A stretch of 64,000 bases of DNA. It comes from Phenylobacterium aquaticum. GTDB lineage: Bacteria > Pseudomonadota > Alphaproteobacteria > Caulobacterales > Caulobacteraceae. The DNA is taken from positions 1 to 64,000 of the forward strand of contig NZ_JALDPT010000029.1 of the NCBI RefSeq assembly GCF_022695515.1, given 5' to 3'. Both the position numbers and the translations under genes were made by a program. Positions 1 through 8,526 of this stretch are shown here, piece after piece (position 1 is the first letter of the stretch; the number at the start of each line of letters is the position of its first letter). Under the pieces are notes generated by a model. It was given only the letters and a program-made list of their open reading frames with translations, searched no databases and was not told the origin of the DNA.

Positions 1-1140
1 TGGGTCAGCCGCAGCGGGCGGCGTGACAGGCGTCGCAGGTGGCGGCGCAGGCGCTTCCGGGGCTGGCGCAGGCGCAGGCGCCGCCGGCGCGGCGGGGCGT
101 GGGACGGCTGGCGCTGCGGCGGGGACAGGCGTCGCGGGATCTGGGACGGGCGTGGGATCGGCCGGCGCCGTCGGCCCCGAGGGCGCCGGGGGCGGGACCG
201 GATCTGGATCGGGCTTCAGGGCCAGGACGGCGATCCAGGCGATCGGCTTGCCGGTGGTGATCGGCCCGCCGGCCAGGGTCCGCTCGGTCTTGGTGACCGT
301 GTCGCCGACATTGCCGCCGATGGAATGCACCACATGCTTGGGCGAGCGGGCCACCTGGCTGACGATGTCGCAGTGGGACTCGTAGCCGAAGGCGCCCTTG
401 GCCGCCTCGACCCCGGCCAGCACCTGGCTGAAGCTGCGGATCGGGCTGGAGTTGCGGGAATAGCAGATCACGTCGCCGACCCGCGGCTCGACCCAGCTCG
501 GGTCGCAGGGCAGGTAGGCATAGGCCTTGCGGCCCAGGCCATAGGCGTCGATCGCCGCCTGGATATAGCCCGCATGGGCCGGGGCCGGCCGGAACTGATC
601 ATTGGCCAGACCGGCCTGCTTCATCACCGAGGAGACGAATACGGCCGACCAGGGCAGGGTCGAGGCGCTGGAGCGCTTGATGGCGCCGGCAATGGCCTTG
701 GCGGTGGGGGCGCCGGCGCCGAACTTGGCGTTGGCCGCCTCGATGTTCTGGCGGGTGTTGGCCTGCAGCACCTGAGGGCCGGAGGGGCCGATCACCACGT
801 CATAGGGGAAGGTCAGCACCCCGTCGAAGCCGGTGTAGGCCCAGAACTGATAGACCGCGTCCCAGGACAGCGAGCCGGACAGGCCGCCGTCGCCGGTCTT
901 GTCGATCACGGTGTCGACCGCCGTCTCCTTCACCCGCCCGTAGCCGAACTTGCCCCACTGGTCGTTGGCGACGCGGGAGATCTCCTGGGCCACGGCGGCG
1001 GGCGGCCGGGCGCTGGCCGCCATGCAGGCGTCCTTCAGGGCCGCGCGGTCGATGTGATAGCTCGCCGCCGCCGCAGGGGCGGGGGGCGACTGGAGCGCGG
1101 CGACCAGGGCGGCCGCCAGCATCAGGGCGGACCGGGTCAT
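1..1140 (-). CDS. DUF2272 family secreted protein (C-terminus cut by window edge)
   Basis: The reading frame is open from the ATG at 1140 down to base 1, giving 380 codons and no stop. The first ~25 residues are a hydrophobic signal peptide (MTRSALMLAAALVAAL...). Residues ~30-270 look like the DUF2272 domain: a PWSAVFVSSVMKQAG motif, VGDVICYSR, and SHCDIVSQV. This layout resembles CHAP/NlpC amidase folds, with Ser where the nucleophile Cys would sit; that comparison is inference. The last ~100 visible residues are a low-complexity Pro/Ala-rich tail. The ATG overlaps the stop of the upstream gene as ATGA, so the two genes are probably translationally coupled. Substrate unknown. Confidence 0.75.
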   Translation of the reverse strand, partial: MTRSALMLAAALVAALQSPPAPAAAASYHIDRAALKDACMAASARPPAAVAQEISRVANDQWGKFGYGRVKETAVDTVIDKTGDGGLSGSLSWDAVYQFWAYTGFDGVLTFPYDVVIGPSGPQVLQANTRQNIEAANAKFGAGAPTAKAIAGAIKRSSASTLPWSAVFVSSVMKQAGLANDQFRPAPAHAGYIQAAIDAYGLGRKAYAYLPCDPSWVEPRVGDVICYSRNSSPIRSFSQVLAGVEAAKGAFGYESHCDIVSQVARSPKHVVHSIGGNVGDTVTKTERTLAGGPITTGKPIAWIAVLALKPDPDPVPPPAPSGPTAPADPTPVPDPATPVPAAAPAVPRPAAPAAPAPAPAPEAPAPPPATPVTPPAAADP

Positions 1141-2384
1141 GGCCGGCCATCCGCCGCGGCGCAGGCCGGCAGGTAGACGACGGCGCAGGGCGGCGCATAG
1201 GGCCGCTCGGTCAGGCCCACGTCCGAGGCCTTGAGCCGGCTGTTGCGCACCCAGGAGCTCGCCTCGACGGGATCGAGGCCCGCCTGGCCCACGGCGTCAA
1301 CCCAGTAGACCGCGTCGCGGCCGATCTGGAAGCTTCGGGCGCCGGGCGAGGTGAAGGGGGTCTGGTTGGCGATGATCCTGCGCGCCTTCCAGGTGTCGGG
1401 ACCCGCCGCCTTCAGCAGCGGCAGGAGCTGGGCGGTCAGGGCGTCGCCCAGCGGCGGATAGTCCAGGGACCGGTCGAGGAAGAAGGCGAAGTCGGTCTCG
1501 GTGGGGGTCAGGCCCGCCTGGGCGTAGAGGCTGTAATAGCGGCCCATCCGCCCCGCCAGATAGCCGGCGGGTCCCAGGAAATAGGCGTCATAGCCGGCCC
1601 GAATCTCGGGATGGGCGGCCAGGCGCGCGAAGATCACCCGAAACTCCTCCCGCCGCTCGGGGTCGTCGAAGACCGGCTTCAGAACCGCCGCCTGATGGGC
1701 GCACCAGTCGGGGTCGGTGCGGTCGAGCAGGCGCTCGAGCACGGCGGTCTCGCCCTCGAAGTGCTCGCGCACCAGGGCTGCGGCAGCCGGCTGGGCGACC
1801 AGGGCCGAGAGCGCCTTCTGCAGGGTGCAGCCATGTCCGGCCGTGGCCTTGAACGGTCCCCAGCTGAGGATCGAGTCCGGGTCGGCGCTGGTCCAGCCGG
1901 CGCCCCGGTCCCAGTCCCAGATCGTGCGGTCATAGTCCGGCGTGAGCGGGGCGGCGCCGAAGGCCAGCACCTTGGCGCGATCCAGCGGCGTCGGCGGGGG
2001 CTGGTCCTTGAGCAGGCGGCTCCAGACCTTTTCCGGCAGGGCGGCGTCGGGAACCTTGCGGAACCAGCCCTTGCGGCAGTCGCGCAGGGCGGCGATGGCG
2101 GCGACGCCGCTGCGGTCCAGCCGGTTGGGCGACATGCGCAGACCCGCGGCGGCGGCGGGATCGGCGTGCTTGCAGCGGTCCAGCTCGTCGGCCAGCCCCA
2201 GGAACAGCGGGGTGAAGAAGCCCCATATGGAATCGGTCAGCCGCCATTTGCGGACCTGTCCTGCGTCGTCGGCGTAGGCGGGCTGCCGGACCAGGATCTG
2301 AGGCGCAGCCGCCCAGGCCGCGCCGCCCCAGAGCTGGGCGACGGCCCAGGCGAGGATCATGGCGGCGGCGCTTTTCGCGCGCAT
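1137..2384 (-). CDS. Secreted protein of unknown function
   Basis: 415 aa. The ATG at 2384 is preceded by GGGGAGG six bases upstream. An N-terminal signal peptide ends near AAWAAAP (residue ~26). The mature protein is rich in Trp, Asp and Arg, with a central stretch reading DWDRGAGWTSADPDSILSWG. I do not recognise the family with confidence. The WG...AT stretch is faintly reminiscent of lysozyme or muramidase-like proteins, but no catalytic Glu motif can be assigned. It is the first gene of a pair with the DUF2272 protein, whose start overlaps its stop, so a joint envelope or cell-wall role is a reasonable inference only. Confidence 0.7.
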   Translation of the reverse strand: MRAKSAAAMILAWAVAQLWGGAAWAAAPQILVRQPAYADDAGQVRKWRLTDSIWGFFTPLFLGLADELDRCKHADPAAAAGLRMSPNRLDRSGVAAIAALRDCRKGWFRKVPDAALPEKVWSRLLKDQPPPTPLDRAKVLAFGAAPLTPDYDRTIWDWDRGAGWTSADPDSILSWGPFKATAGHGCTLQKALSALVAQPAAAALVREHFEGETAVLERLLDRTDPDWCAHQAAVLKPVFDDPERREEFRVIFARLAAHPEIRAGYDAYFLGPAGYLAGRMGRYYSLYAQAGLTPTETDFAFFLDRSLDYPPLGDALTAQLLPLLKAAGPDTWKARRIIANQTPFTSPGARSFQIGRDAVYWVDAVGQAGLDPVEASSWVRNSRLKASDVGLTERPYAPPCAVVYLPACAAADGRP

Positions 2385-2456
2385 ATCGGCCTCCCCAAGG
2401 GTTGGGGAAGCGTCGCAGTCGCGCTCCCGCCCGTCAACCTTGGGGCGTGGAAGGGT

Positions 2457-3049
2457 TCAGGCGAAGTCTCGGGCGAGTTCGGCGCGGGTCGAGGGGGACA
2501 GCAGGGCCATGTGGGCATAGGCCTCGTGGTCGCAGCCGATCATCACGGTCGTGGCCGGGTCGCGGAACTTTGCGACGCTCTCGGGCTTGAGGCCGAAGTG
2601 CAGGAAATGAACCGAGGAGGTCTTGCCGTCCTCGCGCGTCCGCTCGACCTCGTCCTCGGAGACCCCGTAGATCTTGTCGTCGCCGACCTTGAGATACATC
2701 AGGCTCTCGACCCCGCCGAGCCGGGCCAGGATCTGGGCGCGGCGCACCTCGTCCTCGATCTCGAACATCACGGTGGCCACCAGCTCGGTCCCCTGGGGGA
2801 TCAGCGGATTATAGGCCGAGAGTTCGTCCGGTACCTGGGCGGCGCGCCCTTTTCGATGAGCAGCATCTCCTGGACCTGGAAGAGCATGGTCTCGTAGCTC
2901 TCGAAGAAGAAGGTGCAATGCGGCCCCAGATGCACCCGACGCAGGCGCTTGATCGGCATCAGCGCGCTGCGCCGTTCCTTGCGCACCTTGGCGAACTCGG
3001 CGTCCGGCATCAGGTCTTCCGGCGTGATCTGGCGAAGGGCGAGGGGCAT
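2457..3049 (-). pseudogene. DUF3501 family protein, split by a -1 frameshift
   Basis: Residues 1 to ~68 are read from the ATG at 3049 ([42 protein letters not shown]). The rest ([20 protein letters not shown], then ARLGGVE and VHFLHFGL) lies in the neighbouring frame and ends at 2457. Restoring one G at 2841-2850, in the run read on the minus strand as AAGGGCGCGCC, gives one continuous 197-residue protein of normal family length. It is the last gene of the rubrerythrin / Fe-S protein operon, 15 bases downstream of the Fe-S gene. The function of DUF3501 is not established; the family is commonly found beside these two partners. Because both halves are well conserved, an assembly error is as likely as a real mutation. 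Confidence 0.8.
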
Positions 3050-3064
3050 GGCGGGCGTCTCTTC

Positions 3065-4426
3065 CTAAAGCGCCCCATAGGCGCGGGCGAAGATCTCGAT
3101 GGGGTGGGACTGGCGCGGGGCCGTGGCCGGGCCGGTCTCGACCGTCAGCAGCTGGCCCAGGTGCTTGCAGGCCAGAGGGCAGTCCGAGCAGAGCTCGGCC
3201 GAACCCTTCTGCGCGACCTGCTTGGCGGCGGGCTTGCCGACCTTAACGGCCAGGGGGCGGGTCTGTTTCATCACCCCGAAGGTGCCGCCATGGCCGGAAC
3301 AGCGCTCGACGATCTCGACCTTGGTGTCGGGGATCAGCTTGAGCATCTCGGCCGACTTCGCGCCCATGTTCTGGGCCCGGGCGTGGCAGGCGTGATGGAC
3401 GGTGACCCCGCCCTCGACGGGGGTGAGGCCGGGCGCCAGGCCGAAGGTCTTGGCGAGCTCGACCACATATTCGCTGACGTCGCGGGTGGCGGCGGCCAGC
3501 CGCAGGACGGCGTGGTTCTCCGGCTCCAGCAGGGGCCATTCGAACTTCATCATCAGGCCGCAGCTGGCGGTGAGCGCCACGACCTCGTAGCCGTCCTCGA
3601 TCAGCGGGGCGAACACCTTGGCGACCCGCTCGGCGCGGCCGGCCACGTCGCCGAGGTCGCCGGCCTCCAGCTGGGGCATGCCGCAGCATTCCGGATAGAC
3701 CAGCTTGGCCTCGACCCCTTGCCTGGCCAGGACCTTGGCGGCGGCGACGGCGGTGTCGGGCTGGTTGTAGTCGACGAAGCAGGTCGCATAGAGCGCCACC
3801 TTGCGCTGGCCGAAGGCCGGGCCGGCCGGATCGGGGGCGAAGGGCGTCTTCAAAAGGTCGGTGGCGGTCTTGGAATGGTACTGGGGCAGCTCGGCCTCGG
3901 CGTCGATCTCGGCGATCGCCTCCAGCAGCTGGCGCAAGGGCGTGTTCTTGCGGGCCGTAGCCCAGTTGGCGAGGCCGGCGACCGGCTTGGCCAGCTTGCC
4001 GTTGCGATCGGTCTGGCCCAGCTGCTCGCGCACGAAATCCCGTTCCCCGGCGCGACGCTTGGCGGCGCGGTAGCGCAGGATCAGGTGCGGGATATCGATG
4101 TCGAACTCGTGCGGCGGCACATAGGGACACTTGGTCAGGAAGCACATGTCGCAGAGCGTGCAGGCCTCATCGACCTTGGCGTAGTCGGACTTGGCGACGC
4201 TATCGAGCTCGCCGGTCTTGCTCTCGTCGATCAGGTCGAAGAGGCGCGGGAAGCTGTCGCACAGATTGAAGCAGCGCCGGCAGGTGTGACAGACGTCGAA
4301 CTGGCGCTCCATCTCCTTCTCGACGGCGGCCAGGTCGTAATAGGCCTCGTCGCGCCAGGCGATGGGATGACGGAAAGGCGCATCGAGGCTGCCCTCGCGC
4401 GCCGGCGTCTTGGGGGCGTCGGCCAC
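3065..4426 (-). CDS. Heterodisulfide reductase-related Fe-S protein (GlpC/HdrD-like, CCG domains)
   Basis: 453 aa if started at the GTG at 4426, which has AGGAGA six bases upstream; the longer ATG start at 4471 has no such site and runs into the repeat. Two ferredoxin-type cluster motifs come first: [11 protein letters not shown] (about residues 46-56) and [13 protein letters not shown] (about 89-101). Two CCG-type domains follow: the first has YPECCGMP, the second has CHARAQ with ERCSGHGG, a CSG variant of the usual CCG. A last pair lies in [10 protein letters not shown]. Such proteins move electrons or act on thiols. Position between rubrerythrin and DUF3501 suggests it feeds electrons into peroxide or iron-linked stress chemistry (inference). 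Confidence 0.85.
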   Translation of the reverse strand: MADAPKTPAREGSLDAPFRHPIAWRDEAYYDLAAVEKEMERQFDVCHTCRRCFNLCDSFPRLFDLIDESKTGELDSVAKSDYAKVDEACTLCDMCFLTKCPYVPPHEFDIDIPHLILRYRAAKRRAGERDFVREQLGQTDRNGKLAKPVAGLANWATARKNTPLRQLLEAIAEIDAEAELPQYHSKTATDLLKTPFAPDPAGPAFGQRKVALYATCFVDYNQPDTAVAAAKVLARQGVEAKLVYPECCGMPQLEAGDLGDVAGRAERVAKVFAPLIEDGYEVVALTASCGLMMKFEWPLLEPENHAVLRLAAATRDVSEYVVELAKTFGLAPGLTPVEGGVTVHHACHARAQNMGAKSAEMLKLIPDTKVEIVERCSGHGGTFGVMKQTRPLAVKVGKPAAKQVAQKGSAELCSDCPLACKHLGQLLTVETGPATAPRQSHPIEIFARAYGAL

Positions 4427-4456
4427 GGTCGTTCTCCTGATCAGCGGTGCCGCGTC

Positions 4457-4583
4457 TCCTCCCCCGTTCACGGGGGAGGGGACCGGCGAAGCCGGTGGTG
4501 GGGGCGGCCTCAGGCTCGGCGCCCGGTCGCGCGCCCTCCACCACCCTACGGGCGGTCCCCCTCCCCCGCTGCGCAGGGGAGGA
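4457..4583. repeat. Intergenic palindromic (REP-like) element
   Basis: GC-rich sequence with several nested inverted repeats: CTCCCCCGT/ACGGGGGAG, ACCGGC/GCCGGT, and long-range pairing of GGTGGTGGGGG with the later CCCTCCACCACC and of GGGACCG with CGGTCCC. It lies between the rubrerythrin stop and the start of the Fe-S gene. A related element follows efp at 11619-11778. Such elements are typical interspersed intergenic repeats of alphaproteobacteria and can affect mRNA stability or termination within the operon. Confidence 0.7.
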
Positions 4584-4588
4584 TAGGA

Positions 4589-5005
4589 TTAGCCCAGGGT
4601 GTCCAGGGCGCGCTGGAAGCGGCCGGCGTGGGACTTCTCGGCCTTGGCCAGGGTCTCGAACCAGTCGGCGATCTCGTCGAAACCTTCCTCGCGGGCGGTC
4701 TTGGCCATGCCCGGATACATGTCGGTGTATTCGTGGGTTTCGCCGGCGATCGAGGCCTTGAGGTTGTTCTCGGTGCCGCCGATCGGCAGGCCGGTGGCGG
4801 GATCGCCAACCTCTTCCATGAATTCCAGGTGGCCGTGGGCGTGGCCGGTCTCGCCCTCGGCGGTCGAGCGGAACACGGCGGCGACGTCGTTATAGCCTTC
4901 GATGTCGGCCTTCTGGGCGAAATAGAGATAGCGGCGGTTCGCCTGGCTCTCGCCGGCGAAGGCGTCTTTCAGATTCTGCAGGGTTTTGCTGGCGGCGAGG
5001 CCCAT
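4589..5005 (-). CDS. Rubrerythrin family protein (diiron domain only)
   Basis: 138 aa ferritin-like four-helix protein with the rubrerythrin start ([15 protein letters not shown]), the central [10 protein letters not shown] ligand segment and a second ExxH-containing helix pair ([14 protein letters not shown]). Rubrerythrins reduce hydrogen peroxide at a non-haem diiron site in the cytoplasm. The C-terminal rubredoxin domain of classical rubrerythrin is missing, so electrons must come from another protein; the Fe-S protein encoded next is the obvious candidate (inference). It is the first gene of the operon, and the OxyR-type site at 5090-5126 plus a promoter at 5061-5089 lie just upstream. 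Confidence 0.88.
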   Translation of the reverse strand: MGLAASKTLQNLKDAFAGESQANRRYLYFAQKADIEGYNDVAAVFRSTAEGETGHAHGHLEFMEEVGDPATGLPIGGTENNLKASIAGETHEYTDMYPGMAKTAREEGFDEIADWFETLAKAEKSHAGRFQRALDTLG

Positions 5006-5060
5006 CGTCTTCTCCCATGTTCAGGCCGGGTGGAGTCCCGGCCAATCTATTGTCGGACCG

Positions 5061-5089
5061 CACTATGATCTCTTCGCGAAATAGACCAA
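5061..5089 (-). promoter_or_regulatory. Putative sigma-70-type promoter of the rubrerythrin operon
   Basis: On the minus strand, TTGGTC (5089-5084) and ATAGTG (5066-5061) are separated by 17 bases. Transcription would start near 5054, about 50 bases before the rubrerythrin ATG. The -35 directly abuts the OxyR-like site, as expected for an activated promoter. Called by eye. Confidence 0.45.
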
Positions 5090-5126
5090 ATCGATTTAAT
5101 TTATGGATCGCATAGATCAGATCTAT
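5090..5126. promoter_or_regulatory. Putative OxyR binding site
   Basis: Two 15-base half-elements separated by 7 bases: ATCGATTTAATTTAT (5090-5104) and ATAGATCAGATCTAT (5112-5126). The OxyR consensus is ATAG-N7-CTAT repeated after 7 bases, with T and A at fixed inner positions. The second element matches all ten consensus bases and is inside a perfect 17-base palindrome (5111-5127); the first matches eight of ten. It sits in an AT-rich patch between rubrerythrin and the Rieske gene, immediately upstream of the rubrerythrin -35. Confidence 0.65.
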
Positions 5127-5179
5127 GAATTGGGACTGGGCTGTTGACGCCGGTCCCGGCTTCAGCCGAACTGCCCCAC

Positions 5180-6190
5180 ATGCAGCTCACTCTCTCCTCC
5201 AGGCTCTATCGCGACCCCCAGGCCTATGAGCGCGAACGCACCGCTGTGTTCGCCGCCGGATGGCAGTTTCTGGGTCACGAGAGTGAGGTCCCCGAGGCAG
5301 GCGACTATCTGGCCGGCGAGGTCGCGGGCTGGCCGGTGCTGGCGGTGCGCGGGGCGGACCAGACCCTGCGCGGCTTCCACAATGTCTGTCGCCACCGGGC
5401 CGGGCCCCTGGTCGAGGACGGCCGTGGCAGCTGCGGCGCGGAGCTGACCTGCCGCTATCACGGCTGGCGCTATGCGCTCGACGGACGGCTGCGCTCGGCG
5501 GTGGATTTCGGCGCGGCCGAGGGGTTCGATCCGCGCGAATTCGGGCTGCATCCGGTGCGCACCGAGACCTGGCGCGGTTTCGTCTTCGTCAATCTCGACC
5601 AGAAGGCCGGCCCGCTCGCCGAGCTGGTGGCGCCCCTTGAGCGGATGTTCGCCGAGCGCGGCATGAGCCTGGCGTCCGCCACCCTGCGCCGCAGCCACGA
5701 CATCGCCTGCAACTGGAAGACCTATGTCGAGAACTATCTCGAGGGCTATCACATCCCGGTGGTGCATCCGGCGCTGGCCGAAGAGGTCGAGACCGAGGGC
5801 TATCGGGTGCGGATGGACGGCGCCGTCGCGGTCCACGAAGTCCCGACCAAGAGCGGGGTCAATGACGGGCTGTGGGCCTGGCTTTGGCCGAACCTCGCCT
5901 TCAACGTCTATCGCTACGGCCTGATGGTCGAGCACATGCGCCCGATCGGCCACGCCAAGACCCGGCTCGACTACCTGTATTTCTACGACCCCGAGACGGC
6001 GGATATGGACGCGGTGCTGGCCGCTTCCAACCAGCTGACCGCCGAGGACGTGAAGATCTGCGAGGCGGTGCAGCGCAATCTCGACGCTGGGATCTATGAC
6101 ACCGGCGTGCTGTCGCCCCGCCACGAGGACGGGGTGGCCTGGTTCCAGACACAGGTGGCTGAGGCGATCGCGCCGTCGGTCCCGGCCTAG
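5180..6190 (+). CDS. Rieske non-haem iron oxygenase, alpha-subunit type
   Basis: 336 aa from the ATG at 5180; an in-frame TTG at 5144 would add 12 residues, and neither has a strong ribosome site. I chose 5180 because family homology begins at TLSSRLYRDPQAYERE. Rieske cluster ligands are CRHRAGPL and CRYHGWRY. The C-terminal mononuclear iron region has NYLEGYHIPVVHP, giving the two His ligands; the Asp ligand was not assigned with certainty. Such enzymes use O2 and NAD(P)H-derived electrons to hydroxylate aromatics or demethylate amines. No reductase or ferredoxin gene is adjacent. The permease starts 3 bases after its stop, suggesting co-transcription and a transported substrate, possibly an amine (inference). 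Confidence 0.85.
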   Translation: MQLTLSSRLYRDPQAYERERTAVFAAGWQFLGHESEVPEAGDYLAGEVAGWPVLAVRGADQTLRGFHNVCRHRAGPLVEDGRGSCGAELTCRYHGWRYALDGRLRSAVDFGAAEGFDPREFGLHPVRTETWRGFVFVNLDQKAGPLAELVAPLERMFAERGMSLASATLRRSHDIACNWKTYVENYLEGYHIPVVHPALAEEVETEGYRVRMDGAVAVHEVPTKSGVNDGLWAWLWPNLAFNVYRYGLMVEHMRPIGHAKTRLDYLYFYDPETADMDAVLAASNQLTAEDVKICEAVQRNLDAGIYDTGVLSPRHEDGVAWFQTQVAEAIAPSVPA

Positions 6191-6193
6191 GCG

Positions 6194-7498
6194 GTGGCGC
6201 AGGGGGGTCGAAAGCTCGGCCTTTGGGCCGCCCTGGTGATCGTGGCCGGAAACATGATCGGCTCAGGGCTCTATCTGCTGCCGGCGACGCTCGGAGCGGT
6301 GGGGTCCATCACCATCTTCTCCTGGCTCATCGCCGGTGGCGGGGCGCTCGTGCTCGCCCTGGTCTTCGCCTATCTCGGCCTCCTGCGGCCCCATGCGGAC
6401 GGGGCGGTGGCCTATGCGACCGAGGGACTCGGGCCAGCGCTCGGCCACTTCGGATGGTTCACCTATTGGGTCACCTGCTGCTTCGGGACCTCCGGGGTTG
6501 CGGTGGCCGCCACGGGCTATCTGAGCTTCTTCTTTCCAGCCCTGAAGGCGACCGGGCCCGGCCTGGTCTCAAGCATCGGGATCATCTGGCTGATGGTGGG
6601 CGCCAACCTCATCGGTCCGAAGCTGATGGCGCGGATCGGGGCGGCGACGCTGCTGATCGGCCTCGCTCCCATCGTCCTGGCCATCGGGGTGGGCTTCGTC
6701 AGCTTCCGGCCGGAGGTGTTCGCCGCCTCCTGGAACGTCAGCGGCCGCTCGGACCTGGCGGCGACCCTCACCTCGGTCACCCCGATCTTCTGGGCCTTTC
6801 TGGGCCTGGAGTGCGCCAACATCGTCGCGGCCATCATCGATAATCCCAAGCGCAACCTGCCGCTCGCCGCCGTGGGCGGGGTGGCCCTCGCGCTTACGGT
6901 TTACCTCCTGGCTTCGGTGGCGATCCTGGGCCTCTTGCCCGCCCGCACCCTGGCCGCCTCCACCGCGCCCTTCGCCGACGCCATCCGCGGGGTGGCGGGT
7001 GGCCTGGCGGCCGCCCTGGTCGCCGCCTGCGCCCTGGCCAAGACCTTCGGGGCCTTGGGCGGCTGGATCCTGGTGGGGGCGGAGTCCAACCGCTCCGGCG
7101 CAGCTGTGGGCTTCTTGCCGCGCTGGACCTCCGACGTGACGCCGGACAGCCGGATGGTGCGCGATCTCGTCCTGGTGGGCCTGATTATGTCGGTCAGCAT
7201 CTACGCCAGCGCCTCGCCGACTCTCGGCAAGCAGTTCGGGGTGCTGATCAATGTCACCGTGGTCATTTCCATGGTGCTTTACCTGCTCTGCTCGCTCGCC
7301 CTGGTGAAGATGGCGACAGAGCTGGAGACGGCGCGCAGCCGCATCATCGCCCGGATCGCCGGGGGAGTTGGCGCGCTGTTCTCCGCCGGCGTGATCGCGG
7401 TTTCCGATCCCGCCTTGCGGCTGCCGACCCTGATGGTGGCGGTGCTCAGCTTCGCCTTCTACGGCGTGTCGCGCTGGCGCAGGCTTCAGCCGGCATAG
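6194..7498 (+). CDS. APC superfamily amino acid/polyamine permease
   Basis: 434 aa, GTG start three bases after the Rieske stop. About 12 hydrophobic segments span the whole protein. The N-terminus (WAALVIVAGNMIGSGLYLLP) carries the conserved unwound helix-1 GxG substrate-binding motif of the basic amino acid/polyamine antiporter group (AdiC, PotE, CadB relatives). IFWAFLGLECANIVAAIIDNP matches the conserved helix-6 and loop region of this group. It probably exchanges or imports an amino acid or amine across the inner membrane. Coupling to the Rieske gene suggests it supplies that enzyme's substrate. The stop region overlaps the convergent epmB end. Confidence 0.85.
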   Translation: MAQGGRKLGLWAALVIVAGNMIGSGLYLLPATLGAVGSITIFSWLIAGGGALVLALVFAYLGLLRPHADGAVAYATEGLGPALGHFGWFTYWVTCCFGTSGVAVAATGYLSFFFPALKATGPGLVSSIGIIWLMVGANLIGPKLMARIGAATLLIGLAPIVLAIGVGFVSFRPEVFAASWNVSGRSDLAATLTSVTPIFWAFLGLECANIVAAIIDNPKRNLPLAAVGGVALALTVYLLASVAILGLLPARTLAASTAPFADAIRGVAGGLAAALVAACALAKTFGALGGWILVGAESNRSGAAVGFLPRWTSDVTPDSRMVRDLVLVGLIMSVSIYASASPTLGKQFGVLINVTVVISMVLYLLCSLALVKMATELETARSRIIARIAGGVGALFSAGVIAVSDPALRLPTLMVAVLSFAFYGVSRWRRLQPA

Positions 7499-8526
7499 GG
7501 CCGCACGACGCCGTTGGGGTCCTCGACCGCCGTCGCCCCGTCCGCAGCTTGCGACAGATAGTCGGGGCCGACCGGCACCTTGCCGTGGCCGTCGGGGATA
7601 TCCAGCACATAGGTCGGCTGGCAGAGGCCGGAATAGCGGCCCCGCAGGCCCCGCATCACTGCATGTCCCTCGGCCAGCGTGGTGCGCAGATGGCCGGTGC
7701 CGGGCGCGAGGTCGTGATGGTGCAGGTAGTAGGGCTTGATCCGCGTCTCGACCATGGCCCGCATCAGGGCGCCCAGGGTCTCCGGCGTGTCATTGATCCC
7801 CTTGAGCAGCACGGTCTGGCCGATCATCGGCACGCCGGCGTCGACGATTCTGGCGCAGGCCGCGCGGGCGGCGGGCGTCAGCTCGCGGGCGTGATTGGCG
7901 TGCAGGGCGACATAGACCGCCTTGCCCGGGCAGTTCAGGGCGGCGACCAACTCGTCGGTCACGGCGGCCGGATCGACGGCCGGCACGCGGGTGTGGAAGC
8001 GGACCACCTTCACATGGTCGATCTGCGCCAACCTGGCCATCAGCTCGGCGATCCGCCGGGGCGAGAGCACGAAGGGGTCGCCGCCGGTGACGATCAGCTC
8101 CCAGATCGCCGGGGTCGCGGCGACATAGGCCAGAGCCGCGTCCAGCGCCGCGGGCGACAGGGGCTTCACCCCGTCGGGCCCCACCATTTCGCGGCGGAAG
8201 CAGAACCGGCAATAGACGGCGCAGGTGTGGGTGATCTTCAGCAGCGCGCGGTCGGGATAGCGGTGGACGATCCCCTCGACCGGGCTGTGGCTGTCGTCGC
8301 CGACCGGATCGGCGGATTCTTCGGGGCTCTGAACCAGCTCCGCCTCATGGGGCAGGAACTGGCGGGCGATGGGGTCGTCCAGATCCTCGACCAGCTCGGC
8401 CATGGCGGGCGTGATCGCCACCGCATATTGCGCCGCCACCCGCTCCAGCGCCGGCAGGCGTTCCGGCGCGATCAGGCCGGCGTCGGCCAGGGCCTGGGGA
8501 CTGCGAAGGGTCTTGGTCGTGGTCAT
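7486..8526 (-). CDS. epmB: EF-P (R)-beta-lysine forming radical SAM aminomutase (lysine 2,3-aminomutase family)
   Basis: 346 aa. The ATG at 8526 overlaps the upstream stop as ATGA, so I prefer it to a longer frame. The radical SAM cluster motif CAVYCRFCF is at residues 102-110, and TGGDPFVLS and LHANHARELT follow in the positions typical of KamA/EpmB. EpmB converts (S)-alpha-lysine to (R)-beta-lysine, which EpmA attaches to elongation factor P. Length and the epmA and efp genes nearby favour EpmB over a catabolic KamA. The last 13 bases overlap the convergent permease gene. Confidence 0.85.
   Translation of the reverse strand: MTTTKTLRSPQALADAGLIAPERLPALERVAAQYAVAITPAMAELVEDLDDPIARQFLPHEAELVQSPEESADPVGDDSHSPVEGIVHRYPDRALLKITHTCAVYCRFCFRREMVGPDGVKPLSPAALDAALAYVAATPAIWELIVTGGDPFVLSPRRIAELMARLAQIDHVKVVRFHTRVPAVDPAAVTDELVAALNCPGKAVYVALHANHARELTPAARAACARIVDAGVPMIGQTVLLKGINDTPETLGALMRAMVETRIKPYYLHHHDLAPGTGHLRTTLAEGHAVMRGLRGRYSGLCQPTYVLDIPDGHGKVPVGPDYLSQAADGATAVEDPNGVVRPYAG

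Noticed and set aside
2918-5068. 716-codon plus-strand frame
   Set aside because: Antisense to the rubrerythrin operon and running through the repeat.
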